Positions 19,165 through 30,348 of a stretch of 64,000 nt of DNA are shown here, piece by piece. Position 1 is the stretch's first letter; each line of letters starts with the position of its first letter. This stretch comes from Cryomorpha sp963748925 (GTDB lineage Bacteria > Bacteroidota > Bacteroidia > Flavobacteriales_D > Cryomorphaceae). The position numbers and the translations under genes were made by a program. The notes beneath the pieces are model-generated. The model saw only the letters and a program-made list of their open reading frames with translations. It ran no database searches and was not told the DNA's origin. The DNA is taken from the NCBI GenBank assembly GCA_963748925.1, contig CAVVKG010000007.1:124001-188000 (forward strand), read 5' to 3'.

Positions 19165-20772
19165 ATGAAGAGTGCTGTAACCTTTACAAGCCGGCTGGAA
19201 TACCGTCAGGCTTGTTTTGAGAAATTTGCCAACGGTGAACAGAATGATGCTACCCTAATTCTTGATCGTTATGCCAGGCTAGACAGAGACCTGGAATCCT
19301 ATTTTGCCAGGTATCGAAAAAACATCATAGGAATCGATAAAGAGATTTGCACTCCCTTTCATAAATCTACCAGGCTCGTTTATGCCGACTGGACTGCCAG
19401 CGGCCGACTCTATTCCAAAATAGAAGACAAGCTGCGGGATGAAATTTATCCTATAGTCGCTAATACCCACACGAATACCAACCACACGGGTATGACGATG
19501 ACCTATGCCTATCACAAGGCTCAAAAAATCATTAAGCAACATGTTGGAGCCGGCGCAAACGATGTTTTAATTTCCTGCGGATCTGGAATGACCGGTGTGG
19601 TCAACAAATTTCAGCGTATCCTCGGACTCAGACTTCATGAAGCTTTCAAAAGCCAAATCCATATTGAAAAAGTCAACCGGCCGGTAATCTTTGTTACCCA
19701 CATGGAGCACCACTCAAACCAAACGAGCTGGCTGGAAACAGTTGCCGAAGTAGTGGTGATACCACCGAACGAAAAAGGACTGCCCGATCCCAAGACATTT
19801 GCCGAAAAGGTAAACGCTTACAGCGAACGGAGCCTCAAAATAGCAGCCATTACTTCCTGCTCCAATGTAACGGGAATAATAACTCCCTACATGGAAATTG
19901 CAAAAATAATGCACGACCACAACGGACTTTGCTTTGTAGATTTTGCTTGCTCAGCGCCATACATCGACATTGACATGCACCCCGATGATACAAATGGAAA
20001 GTATCTCGATGCCATATATTTCTCTCCACATAAGTTTCTGGGAGGTCCCGGCTCAAGTGGGGCATTAATTTTCAATAAAAAACTTTACAAAAACACAATC
20101 CCCGATCATCCCGGGGGCGGCACAGTTGACTGGACAAACCCATGGGGTGAGCACAAATTTGTTGACGACATCGAAGCCCGTGAAGATGGTGGCACGCCTG
20201 CATTCCTGCAAACAATCCGCACAGCGATGTGCTGCAGCCTCAAAAATGAGATGGGTGTTGACAAAATGAAAGCCCGCGAGGAAGAGATTTTGGAAATTAT
20301 CTGGCACACCTTGGATGTGATCCCAAACCTACACGTACTGGCAGACAACCACCGCGACCGCCTCGGCGTTATTTCGTTTTACATCGATGGCCTCCACTAC
20401 AACCTTGGCGTAAAGATGCTCAACGATCGCTACGGAATTCAAACCCGTGGCGGCTGTTCATGCGCCGGCAGTTATGGACACTATCTGCTCAATGTTACTC
20501 CCGAGTACTCTCATGAAATAACGGCAATGATTAGCAGTGGCGACTGCTCCCTCAAACCCGGCTGGATTCGCCTGTCCATCCACCCTACACACACCAACGA
20601 AGAGATTTTCTTTATCTGCAGCGCCATAAAAGACCTCGCTGAAAACTTCCAAACCTGGAAAGAAGACTACAACTGCGACTACAAAATCGGCAGCATAAAA
20701 TCAAAAAACCTCCACATCGCCAGCGACATGGAAGCCCGTATTGATGACTGCCTTTCTCAGGGGTTTGCATAG
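19165..20772 (+). CDS. Class V aminotransferase (cysteine desulfurase-like)
   Basis: 535 residues, longer than the usual 380-410 because of an N-terminal extension of about 60 residues and a long C-terminal arm. Fold type I PLP features are clear: HMEHHSNQTSW, SNVTGIITPY, DFACSAPYIDIDM, and the PLP Lys at about residue 290 in FSPHKFLGGPGSSG. GGCSCAGSYG near residue 435 contains paired Cys in the region where cysteine desulfurases carry the catalytic Cys. Whether it is a true desulfurase (CsdA/SufS-like) or another class V enzyme is open; no suf or isc genes are adjacent. Confidence 0.85.
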   Translation: MKSAVTFTSRLEYRQACFEKFANGEQNDATLILDRYARLDRDLESYFARYRKNIIGIDKEICTPFHKSTRLVYADWTASGRLYSKIEDKLRDEIYPIVANTHTNTNHTGMTMTYAYHKAQKIIKQHVGAGANDVLISCGSGMTGVVNKFQRILGLRLHEAFKSQIHIEKVNRPVIFVTHMEHHSNQTSWLETVAEVVVIPPNEKGLPDPKTFAEKVNAYSERSLKIAAITSCSNVTGIITPYMEIAKIMHDHNGLCFVDFACSAPYIDIDMHPDDTNGKYLDAIYFSPHKFLGGPGSSGALIFNKKLYKNTIPDHPGGGTVDWTNPWGEHKFVDDIEAREDGGTPAFLQTIRTAMCCSLKNEMGVDKMKAREEEILEIIWHTLDVIPNLHVLADNHRDRLGVISFYIDGLHYNLGVKMLNDRYGIQTRGGCSCAGSYGHYLLNVTPEYSHEITAMISSGDCSLKPGWIRLSIHPTHTNEEIFFICSAIKDLAENFQTWKEDYNCDYKIGSIKSKNLHIASDMEARIDDCLSQGFA

Positions 20773-20817
20773 GGGGTGATTGGTGCTTAGTTGTTGGTTT
20801 TTGGTGTCTAGAAACGC

Positions 20818-21345
20818 AGTCGCTCAGTTTACCACGCTTCTTAGCGTGGCGTCTCGGCGCAGTCGCTCAGTCTACCACGCTTCTTAGCGTGGCGTCTCGG
20901 CATTAGCCCCGTATGGGCGAGGGACGTACTGTCCGGCATCTGGAACATGCTGACATTTATCGTCAGTATTGCCGGGTTCCTCTGAAAAAACTGATTATAT
21001 ACCATTCAATTGAAACATATCCAATTAAACCTGGCGGGACGCCAGAATACCCCACCCTCGCGAGACGCGAGCGTGTGCACTAGCGCGGTCGCTCTGCGCC
21101 GTCCCTCAGCTTACCACGCTTCTTAGCGTGGCGGCTTGGCATTAGCCCCGTATGGGCGAGGGATGCTTCGTCCGGCGTATCGCCGGGTTCCTCTGAAAAA
21201 ACTGATTATATACCATTCAACTGAAACCTATCCAATTAAACCTGGCGGGACGCCAGAATACCCCACCCTCGCGAGACGCGAGCGTGTGCACAAACGCAGT
21301 CGCTCGCATCCTGCGAGGGACGTTTTGTCCGGCATCCTGCCGGGT
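20818..21345. repeat. REP array, left of the RAYT
   Basis: A cluster of imperfect palindromes. The hairpin CCACGC-TTCTTA-GCGTGG occurs at 20832-20849, 20875-20892 and 21114-21131. CTGGCG-GGA-CGCCAG and CTCGCG-AGA-CGCGAG follow, repeated in a fixed order with the linker CTGATTATATACCATTCAA. A CTGAC-ATTTATC-GTCAG hairpin is at 20950-20966. No protein-coding signal is present in the short frames here. The modules match those at 22.0-22.5 kb, so the RAYT gene is bracketed by its likely substrate repeats. Confidence 0.88.
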
Positions 21346-21404
21346 TCACATAACCCATGTTCTTTTAAAATCTACACACTAATAATCACTATCCCACAAT
21401 TACA

Positions 21405-21935
21405 CTAAGATCTATTACATTTCAGTGGGCTATCCGGGCAAGCACTGCTGTACAGGTAATATTCCGGTCTCGCGACAATCCCTGCTCTTACCGGATTGTG
21501 ATGAATATAATTCTTCTTTTGCTCATAAATTCCCGAAGAGTATAATAGAACAGGGTAATTATTAGAATCCCATACATGATATTCCTTATACTGTTCATTT
21601 TGCTTTGCAAAGAATCTGAATTGATTCAGGATCCACTGAGTTCTGCTCTCCTGAACATTTTGCGATATTTCTTTAAGTAGCTCCTTTGAAGTGTAGCTCT
21701 TAAAACGGCCGAGCAGTTCTTTTAAGTCACTCTCTCTTCTTCGACAAATAAGATGAATATGATTTGACATAATTACATATTCAAAAATCTCAAGACCTTG
21801 ACTTTCCTGACAAAAAGAAAGATTCTCAACGAGAATTTTCCGATAAACCTCTCTCGTAAAAATGTCTACCCATCCCGAAATGGTAAGTGTAACAAAGTAT
21901 ACCTCATCAGCTGAAGTATTTCGCTTATCGCTCAT
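21405..21935 (-). CDS. REP-associated tyrosine transposase (RAYT, Y1/TnpA_REP)
   Basis: 176 residues of the IS200/IS605-like Y1 HUH family. The metal-binding HxH is in VIMSNHIHLICR. The C-terminal KNYIHHNPVRAGIV is diagnostic of RAYTs, and a Tyr-rich stretch between them (EQYKEYHVWDSNNYPVLLYS) should hold the catalytic Tyr. RAYTs nick and mobilise REP hairpins and are usually single-copy domesticated genes. REP modules lie on both sides within 100 bases. The N-terminal DEVYFVTLTISGWVDIF is the conserved first strand. Confidence 0.92.
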   Translation of the reverse strand: MSDKRNTSADEVYFVTLTISGWVDIFTREVYRKILVENLSFCQESQGLEIFEYVIMSNHIHLICRRRESDLKELLGRFKSYTSKELLKEISQNVQESRTQWILNQFRFFAKQNEQYKEYHVWDSNNYPVLLYSSGIYEQKKNYIHHNPVRAGIVARPEYYLYSSACPDSPLKCNRS

Positions 21936-22007
21936 GATTTAAAAATACGAAGATTTTAAAAATGAATAGCACGATGAATCGTATATCTTACAAAACTCAT
22001 GAAGAGC

Positions 22008-22490
22008 GAGTGTCTGCACTAGCGCAGTCGCTCAGTTTACCACGCTTCTTAGCGTGGCGTCTCGGCATTAGCCCCGTATGGGCGAGGGACGCTTCGTCCG
22101 GCGTCTGGAACATGCTGACATTTATCGTCAGTATTGCCGGGTTCCCTTTAGACAAGTTTTATCGTAATCAGTAAATGAGTGGTAAAACTAAATGAATTCA
22201 CGAGAGCCTGGCGAGACGCCAGAATACCCCACCCTCGCGAGACGCGAGCGTGTGCACTAGAGCCGTCGCTCAGTCTACCACGCTTCTTAGCGTGGCGTCT
22301 CGGCATTAGCCCCGTATGGGCGAGAGACGCCTCGTTAGGCATGTGGAACATGCTGATCCGCCGTCGCTCGCGTTTCGCGAGGGACGTCTTGTCCGGCGTC
22401 TCGCCGGGCTCCTCTGGAAAAAATTGATTATAATCCATTCAACTGAAACCTGTCCAAGTAAACCTGGCGGGACCCGAGCGTGTGCGTGTA
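22008..22490. repeat. REP array, right of the RAYT
   Basis: Further copies of the same modules as on the left: CCACGC-TTCTTA-GCGTGG at 22040-22057 and 22278-22295, CTGAC-ATTTATC-GTCAG at 22115-22131, and the CTCGCG-AGA-CGCGAG and CGCGTTTCGCG hairpins. Units are head-to-tail with the left array. Coding frames crossing it are by-products of the repeats. Confidence 0.87.
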
Positions 22491-22499
22491 ACCAAAAAC

Positions 22500-25400
22500 C
22501 TAATAAAAGAACTTCTCCGAAACCACCTCAACTCCATTGCTCAGCCGAAGCAAATACATACCGCGCACCAGAGACGGACTTATGCTGGTTTGGCCATTCT
22601 CATTTCGTATTTGATCTACAAAGAGTCGCTTGCCCAAAAGATCAAAAACCTCAACCGTCAACATTGCCACTTCAGATCGATACACAAGATTAACCGCATC
22701 GTCTCCACGGTAAACTTTCAATAGCTCAAAACCAGTATCTCCGGCTATTTCCACTGCTCTTACCTCACTATAGGTCGATATCCCATCAAAATCTGTCTGC
22801 TTCAATCGGTAGTATGAAATGCCTGAATAAGGAGCATCATCCGAAAAAGCATACTCCATCTCATAGGTGGAATTACCTGCTCCTTCTACCCTGCCCACTT
22901 CCTCAAAATTATCCGCATCCAGAGACCGCTCAACGGTAAAATAATCGTTGTTCGTTTCTGTAGAAGTCACCCAGCGCGTATCTACCACTGCTCCATTTGC
23001 CGAAGCGGTGAAAGAGAGAAGCTGGATGGGGAGGACGTTGATGGTTCCGGTTGAGCCAATAGCGAAAGGACTGAAATCGTTAACGATGTTCGACTCCACA
23101 TAGCCCTCAGCAAATGTAACGCTCGTGCTGCTGCCATTATACCCCTGACTCACCCATTCGTCATCAACCACTTTTGCAACAAGAAGAAAATCTTCATCGT
23201 TTATTTCCAGACAATCTTCCGTCCAGTACAAGCGTACACGTGCATCTGTTCCGGAAGTGGTTCTATTGATATTCCAGTAGTTGCAGGTAGAGACTTTCTC
23301 CAGAGGTAATTGCATTGGCGGTAAATTATTGGGATCGAAGGTGCCGGGAAAATAGTTTTTGTGATTGTAATTTACCGTAAAAACGGCAGCAGATGAAGTG
23401 GTAGTTGGCACCAATCCCGCTGGCTGAAACACCCCTCCAGGATCCATCCCGAGACTATCCCTCCCTACCGGAAACAGGAATTCTTCACCAGCAGTAAATC
23501 CGGTTTTACTTGCAGACCCATTGATGTAAGAATTTTGGTTGGCACCGCTATTAGACGACCCAATTTGAAAATCAACCCGATTAGCAGTAGCGTCAATAAG
23601 CCCGTCCACTAACTCCAGATTTCCATAAATATTGGCATTGTTATTAAGGAGTACTCCCTCCCCGGTATTATTCACCGTAAGGTTGTGAAAACCTTCAAAA
23701 CCACCTATTTCACAGTTTACGTTTTGTAGTGCACTTCCGTCAAATGATACCGTGGTGTTCGCTTCCGCGAAAGCGACTTCACCCGCCTCATTATTCCAGT
23801 CACCAGACAGGTGAATCGTTCGTCCGACTCCCGAAAGATGCCTGTCCCAGCATAAAAATCAATGTTTCTATTTACCGTAATATCGCTAAGCAACTCTTTC
23901 GAACCCGCATTTTCAAAACCGAGGTAATCGAATATTTCACCACCGTCCGCTGTAATGGTTTGAGGCGTTGAGCCGTTAAATAGGACCTGGCGGTCCTGCG
24001 GATTAAAAACACCTCCGGCGTTGCGCACCCAGTTTCGGCCAACTTCAATATCACCATTCAAGACAGCCGAGGCGCTTAAATTTCCATTTATAATAAGATC
24101 GCGACCTACAACTAAAGGTACTGTCATATTGAACCCGCCAAAATCCATGTAAATAGAAGAGCCAGCCTCAATAATAACATCGCGTCTTGCCCCAAAAGAG
24201 ACTGAAACATTCTCGCCCGCGTTACCTCCGGCCGAAAGCGTCGTATTCCCGGCAACAATTACATCATTGGGAAAGCCGGGGTTCAAGTCAGTTCCATTCC
24301 ACTCAACACGACGGTTATAATTACCTCCAGTATTGTATCTCAAAACCCCACTTGAACCGTAACGCGGAGCATTCAGATTGGCAAAACCACCACTATTAAT
24401 TTGAAGCGTTGCATTGATCAAAGTCAAATCATTTCCAAAGTTCATTCCATCAGAAATATTGACAGTAACCTGATTATCAAAAATTAACGCCCCACTATTA
24501 CTGCTAAGCACCTCTTTTTGGCCAACTACATTAAAGTTAGCTGGAGATGAGGAAACAACATTTCGATCTCCGTTTTCAACTAATAAATATGGTCCAGTTC
24601 CTCCCAAATTAAAAGTTTGACCTTGTAGATCAAGATTACCATTTGAAAGCACCAGCACATTTCCTCCTGCTGATCCGTAAGCATTTACCGTTGTACCAGG
24701 AGTATTTGCCAAGAGCAAATTACCCATTGGTTTATTCACTACGATATAACCGAAAGTAACCTCGTTAAGAGCAGCAAAAGACCGTATGGTCTGATCTGTC
24801 GCTCCCCAAAAATAGACAGCCCTATTATTTGGTGTGAACTGACCGCTTGCATTTAGAATAAAGTCGCCATCCATTTTTAAATCTCCGCCGGCATTCGTAC
24901 TCAATTTCAGCTCGTAACCTGAACCCGCGCCATGGCCAATCGATATATTTCCGGTGCAATAGTGAGAAGAAGTGGCTGAGCCAAATGTGAGAGCGCTATT
25001 ATTAACTCCCGTTCTACCTATCTGAACATGATGCGGTATGCCGCGTCCATCTGTATCGAATACTCCGTACCATTCGCTTCCAGCACTAAATTCATTTCCG
25101 GTGTTGTAAACAAGGGTGCTTCCATTGGCGTAAAAAGGGCCGTTGGTGTCCACAAATCGTCCGTTGCTTATTACCAGTTCATTATTAATAATTGGAGAAT
25201 CTGGGGTCAAGCCAAAGTTGACTCCGCCTCCACCTGAGGGAAAATTCACATTCCAAAAGTCAAGATTACCCGAAGCAGTCACCGTCCCTATTCCCAGAAA
25301 AGAAACCGTTCCTGCCAGATTGCCGGCGGCAAAGTTGCCTAGGGTGCTAATCACGCTTCCACTTGCTGTTACGGCAACGGTATTGGTTGAGCCTACGGAA

Positions 25401-28400
25401 AACAGTCCGTCAGTCAATGTAAGCAAAGGCGTTGTGGTAGTCCCTGCGCGAGTCAAGGTCACCGTATTACCAGGATTATTAATCTCTATTCTTCCGTTTC
25501 CGGAAAGAGTGGCTGGTAAACCGGTACCGGTAATTTGATTGGTGGTACCGTCGTAGATATATGCTGCTTGTGATGAGAATGTTCTTAGAGATGTACGAAT
25601 ATTTCCAGTACTCCCAGCACTTGCAATTCCCCCTATCGATCCTAGATACACCGTAGAATTGTTTTGAATAATGGTCGACCCTGTTCCCGTAAACCTATTT
25701 TCTCCTTCAAAATCTACAACAGCATTTGAGAGGATATTTGCCTGGCCCTGCTCCTGTTATGGTTATGTTTTTCTGAATATTTATTCTATTTTGATTTTGA
25801 AGGTTGAGTGTAACTCCGTTATCTAATGTCATATTACCGTCACCGTATATATTTTGCGCAACTGGTGCGTCGATTAGAACCTGAGCAGTTCCAGAAGTTG
25901 GATTAAAATTAAGTGTTGCACCGGGAGCTACTTCGATATCCCCTGCAATAGTTGCAGTAGCATTCAGTTTAAAATTGGCAGTTCCTTGCAGGACTTGAAG
26001 CGTATCAATAAAATAATTGTTAGTACCTGCCAGATCCATTACGCCAGCTTCATACCTGAAATTTGCAAACACCCGGCCGGACACACTAGGTAAGTTGGGA
26101 GAGGTGAAATGATACCAACTTCCCGGTTCAAAAACAACTTTACTAGGGGGGCTGCCGTCCCCAAAAGGATTAGAACCCGAACCGTGCAAGTAGGTAGAAC
26201 CCATTTCGAAAACCACGGCATTTCCTCCACGACTATCTCCGAAGGGATTGTTGCCAAGAAGTAAATAAATAGCCTCAACTCTTCCGCCGTTTGTTATATG
26301 CAATGCATCTGTGTCAGTAACCAACAGCTGATGTGGCCTTCCTCCAAGATTTGTACTTGTGTTTGCAAAACGAAGTGTTCCCGCTATTTCTCCAGTGGTA
26401 TTAGCTAGCATGTCGAGCACAATTCCATTTCCTGAAACTGTATTTACCACATCTAAATTCAGCTCAGAGCCGAGCTCGACGTTGAGATCTAGCCCTGTAC
26501 CCCCAGTTAATAAAAGAGTAGAAGGTGTACCACCCAAAGAAGGATCTTTCAACGTTACCATAGCAGCATTTCTGACAATAATCTGACCAATAGTTTGATC
26601 CGGAACATCGATTACTTCAAATGTTCCAGCCTCAAAAACAAGTCTATCTCTGCTACGCACACAATCTCGTGAAGGTGTCCAATTACCTGGCGAAATAAAA
26701 CTTCCTGAGGCTCCTCCACTCCAAGTGTATTCCATATTCGAGGCTGGCGCCACATTGGGAGTATAGATATTGTCAATCCGCAGATACTCTGTCACATCGG
26801 CTGAATGATTCCATAGAACACCCATAAAAGGAAGATCAGAGGAGGTATAGGAATTGTCAAACCCGCTATCCAAAAGAGAAAATGCGCCAATGGACGGATT
26901 TGTAAAGGACATTTCTTCTCTGGCCAGAAGATTCCAACTTTGTGTACAGGAGTTGTATTCCACATTGATGCTAAAAAAACTATTATCATCTGCCACTGGG
27001 AACGACGCGATATCTGTGAGGTTGGAATTTAGAGTAAAACCATCCTCAAAGCGAACGAGTCGCAAAGGATCAGGACTTCCTACCCCACCCATAACCACGG
27101 CATATCCGTAAGCATCAGGATCCGTAAAATTCTCCATATTACAACCTAATATAAATGCAGAACCATAGTTGTTATCATTGAAACCAGATGGATTTGGGCG
27201 ATTACTCATCATATTAAAAGCCCATCTCATTTCTTCGTTACTAGCATCAAAGGAAGCGGGATAGAAATCGGACATATTGAAGCTAATAATCTCTCGCCCT
27301 TGCGTGTTTGAGCCCAACCACAAACCACCACCATCAGTTCTTGCGCCTGACGGTTGAGTCTCATACTCTAACCAGTCTGATCCGGGGTTACTGGATGGCT
27401 CGCCTACAATATTACCGGCGAGCCTCTGAAAATCATCAAATAATGATAAAATTGTCTCAGCCGGAACGATTTCGCCTGTTGGCAAAATTGTTGCGCCGCC
27501 AGTAAATCCGGCAAAAGAAATCTGGCTCAATTGAGAGAGAGATAAACCCAATGCATCATTGCCCAGAAAGATTTTTCCATTCGTTCCTGTTTCGCCTTTA
27601 ATACCCGTCCAACCCGAAATGGTTAAAATTTTGTTAGCAGTCCAGCTTAAGGCATTTGATGAAGAAAAATGTATTGAGTGATTACCTGTTCCAAGTTCAA
27701 TTGTCGAATTTTCAATCAATTGTAAGGTTCCCAGAGTTTCATTGTACCCCACACCATCTCCAGTATTGAATATTCCTCCCGCCAATATGATATCTGACAA
27801 ATTGTTGATTCTTTCGCTCCCACCTAACCGCAGCCTTCCAGACTCAATGGTAGTAGTTCCTGAATAGGTATTTGCTGCACTTAACGTTATTGTCGCCGAA
27901 CCTTCTTTAACAAAATTGATAGGTTCTACATCGGATGTAGAATTCGCCACCAAACCATCGCTAATGACCCCTGTGATGGCTTTATCCGCATTGCTTCCTC
28001 CAAATTCAACCACCCCAAGATTAGTGAGCGATCCATCTTTCCAGATCATGTCATTGAAACCACCACTGGTCTGATTCCACAAAGCAAAACTTGTAATAGG
28101 AGTTAGTGAAGAAGGGCTATTCGCCAAATCAAGATCATATGTTATGGCACCGTTCAAACTGCTAATTGTAAGTATACCCGTATTCGAAGAAGTTAATCTT
28201 AATGTAAAAGTCACGTCCTGACCGGGTGTTGCAAATCCTGCGCCACTTGGGTTGGCTACAAACCAATTTCCGTTTTTATTTATTTGGAATCGAGCCCTTT
28301 GATTCGAATTCAAATCGTTAAATGAGCTAAAACTTACATTTTCATTAAAAGTGATTCCTGCATTTGAACCATCAAAAAAACTGCTGCTATTACCTACATA

Positions 28401-28709
28401 GCATGTTATTTGAAACTGGTCACCAACGGTCAGAGGGCGGGCGTTACCGCTGGTTCCATTTCCGTTGTCCGTGAAGATTTGATAGATTGCTACGCCTGGA
28501 TCACCGGTATAGCCGCTACCGGACCCATTGGCATAGAGACCTATTTCAGTACCGATGTTGTTAAATGCTCCCGCAAGATAATTGGAATTGACATTATTGG
28601 TTTGTTGGGAATTAAAATTTCCCGTTTGCATCACATAATTGACCGTTTGCCCATTGACCGATCCACTCGCAAGAGCAAACAAAACCACCAAAAAACAAGC
28701 AAATCTCAT
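22500..28709 (-). pseudogene. Giant T9SS-sorted adhesin, interrupted by two frameshifts
   Basis: Three consecutive frames (28709-25707, 25651-23717, 23675-22500) form one secreted protein of about 2,070 residues. It begins with a signal peptide (MRFACFLVVLFALASGSVNGQ). Near residue 280 it has an autotransporter-type beta-strand repeat (TLSAANTYSGTTTIESGRLRLG), then many beta-helix-like Gly/Asn-rich repeats. It ends in a T9SS type A sorting domain (VEVFDLLGKRLF...GMYLLRLSNG...EKFFY). Frame 1 to 2 is restored by removing one C at 25741-25742 (giving GPANILSNAVVDFEG). Frame 2 to 3 is restored by adding one A to the AAA at 23834-23836 (giving GIFSGVGRTIHLSGDW). No frame has other stops, so loss is recent or the indels are sequence errors. 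Confidence 0.85.
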
Positions 28710-28912
28710 CGGTTAAATAACTATTGGTTAAGACAATAAAATGGTGGCAACAAGTTAGTGTTAATTTTACACAATGACAAAAATACTGAGGCTTAGTTGT
28801 TAAGATGAAAAAGAATAATAACTGGCCTTCGAACACCAAGTATTTTTCTTACCTCTCTACAAACTTCTTATAAATGGAAAATGCACTTACTATAGTCATT
28901 CACCGTTCCCCC

Positions 28913-29656
28913 TTAGGGAGTATCAACCGCATCATTTTTAAAAAAAGAAACAAAAAAGCCAAATGAGACCAATACATTATTCTGATCAAATTTTCTATTG
29001 TAGCGCTGGTTTGATTCCAATGAATACGAATCGATAATAGTAGTTTCAAAAGTACTGCTTCCCGAAAATCGGTCGTACTGAATGGTGGTTGCAAAGCCCC
29101 AATGTTTACCAAAGTGAAAATATAAATCTGCACCAAAAGCAAAGTCAAATTTATTGTAATCAATACTGGATGTATTGGTGATTTGCTTAATGTTATTTGA
29201 TCCTGTTTCCTTCAGTGTGTACGAATCAACTGAAGACGTGGCATATGGAATAAATCCAAGGTCAAAAAATGGAATAATCACAAAGCGATTGTAATTGAGC
29301 TTATAGCCGACACCCGAATATATACCCAGCTTAGTATGTCCATATGAATAATCTTCTCCAAATAAGAAGTAACCCGGATTTCTTGATTGAATTGCCCCGG
29401 CAGGAATATCATAGCTGTAGCCTATTCCAGTAATTTTTAAATGTAACCCAAACTTGTTCTTGAGATTTATATATGCCGAACCATTATTAAAATAAGCGCC
29501 ATTAAAATTCGAATTAATAATTGTGCTTTCGGTGTTACTTATTGGCAGTCCAAAGCCCAGTGTGCCATTGAAGTAAAAATTATAATCGAATGACTTTTGA
29601 GAACACACTGAAGTAACGATAAAGCAAAATACAATTACCATTAAATTTTTCAGCAT
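28913..29656 (-). CDS. Predicted outer-membrane beta-barrel protein
   Basis: 247 residues: a signal peptide (MLKNLMVIVFCFIVTSVCSQ), then alternating aromatic/Gly strands (GTLGFGLPIS, KLGIYSGVGYKLNYNRF, FDFAFGADLYFHFGKHWGFATTI). This is the usual look of a Bacteroidota porin-like or OmpW/OmpX-size barrel. It starts one base after the stop of the lipoprotein gene at 29658-30242 and is surely co-transcribed with it. No named family recognised. Confidence 0.75.
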   Translation of the reverse strand: MLKNLMVIVFCFIVTSVCSQKSFDYNFYFNGTLGFGLPISNTESTIINSNFNGAYFNNGSAYINLKNKFGLHLKITGIGYSYDIPAGAIQSRNPGYFLFGEDYSYGHTKLGIYSGVGYKLNYNRFVIIPFFDLGFIPYATSSVDSYTLKETGSNNIKQITNTSSIDYNKFDFAFGADLYFHFGKHWGFATTIQYDRFSGSSTFETTIIDSYSLESNQRYNRKFDQNNVLVSFGFFVSFFKNDAVDTP

Positions 29657-29657
29657 G

Positions 29658-30242
29658 CTAATAGAAGTTTAAGGTATCTGTCTTTTGAGAAAAGGTAAGC
29701 CCGTCAGATAATGTCAATTGAATTTCAAAAAGTTGCTCACCAGAGTATGCTGTGGTGTCGATTAAATACAAATCAAATTTATCGGAGATATTGTAGCCTT
29801 TAGAGTTTGCATTTATGGTAGAAATAATCCGGTCGATTGAAATATAAGTACTTTCAGAATCTTCTGATTCCCTAGCCATGAAAAGTTCAGTGATATCAGA
29901 ATCTTCAGGATATTCTTCCGAATACGCCAGCAAGGTTTTAATCCTTGCGGATAACAACTTGTGAGTACGGGTATATTCCTCACCACACGAAGTAGCTGCG
30001 CACGTATTCATCAGTTTAATGCTTTGAGCTAAATAAATCACCGAATCCTGGAGTGTAACCCGAAAACCTAGTGCCTTTTTATTTATTTCATTACCGTCAG
30101 TAAGCGCAGGATAATTTCCTGAGTTATCAATGACATTGAGACTAAAATCACTCCACACATAGTCATACTCCTCTGTGCAGCAACTCTGTAACAGTGAAAT
30201 TAAATTAAAAGCAATTGCAATTATAAATACCTTTTTAATCAT
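29658..30242 (-). CDS. Hypothetical lipoprotein
   Basis: 194 residues with a type II signal peptide: MIKKVFIIAIAFNLISLLQSCC, lipid Cys at about residue 21. The mature domain is acidic with two more Cys (NTCAATSCGEE) that could form a disulfide, and a C-terminal beta-rich half (KFDLYLIDTTAYSGEQLFEIQLTLSDG). I do not recognise the family with certainty; it resembles DUF5034-type Bacteroidota lipoproteins. First gene of a two-gene unit with the barrel protein. Confidence 0.75.
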   Translation of the reverse strand: MIKKVFIIAIAFNLISLLQSCCTEEYDYVWSDFSLNVIDNSGNYPALTDGNEINKKALGFRVTLQDSVIYLAQSIKLMNTCAATSCGEEYTRTHKLLSARIKTLLAYSEEYPEDSDITELFMARESEDSESTYISIDRIISTINANSKGYNISDKFDLYLIDTTAYSGEQLFEIQLTLSDGLTFSQKTDTLNFY

Positions 30243-30348
30243 CGTTTTTCTTCATGACGCATTATTTCCCTCCAGGTTGTTGCCGTAACAGGTTGGTGCA
30301 ATAGGTATACTTTCATACATAAAAAAAACACCGCCACCCGGCACCACC

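Noticed and set aside
21136..21408. Frames within the REP arrays (also at 21962-22174, 22179-22427, 22316-22693)
   Set aside because: They cross repeated hairpins in all frames and repeat the same peptide phrases, so they are by-products of the array.
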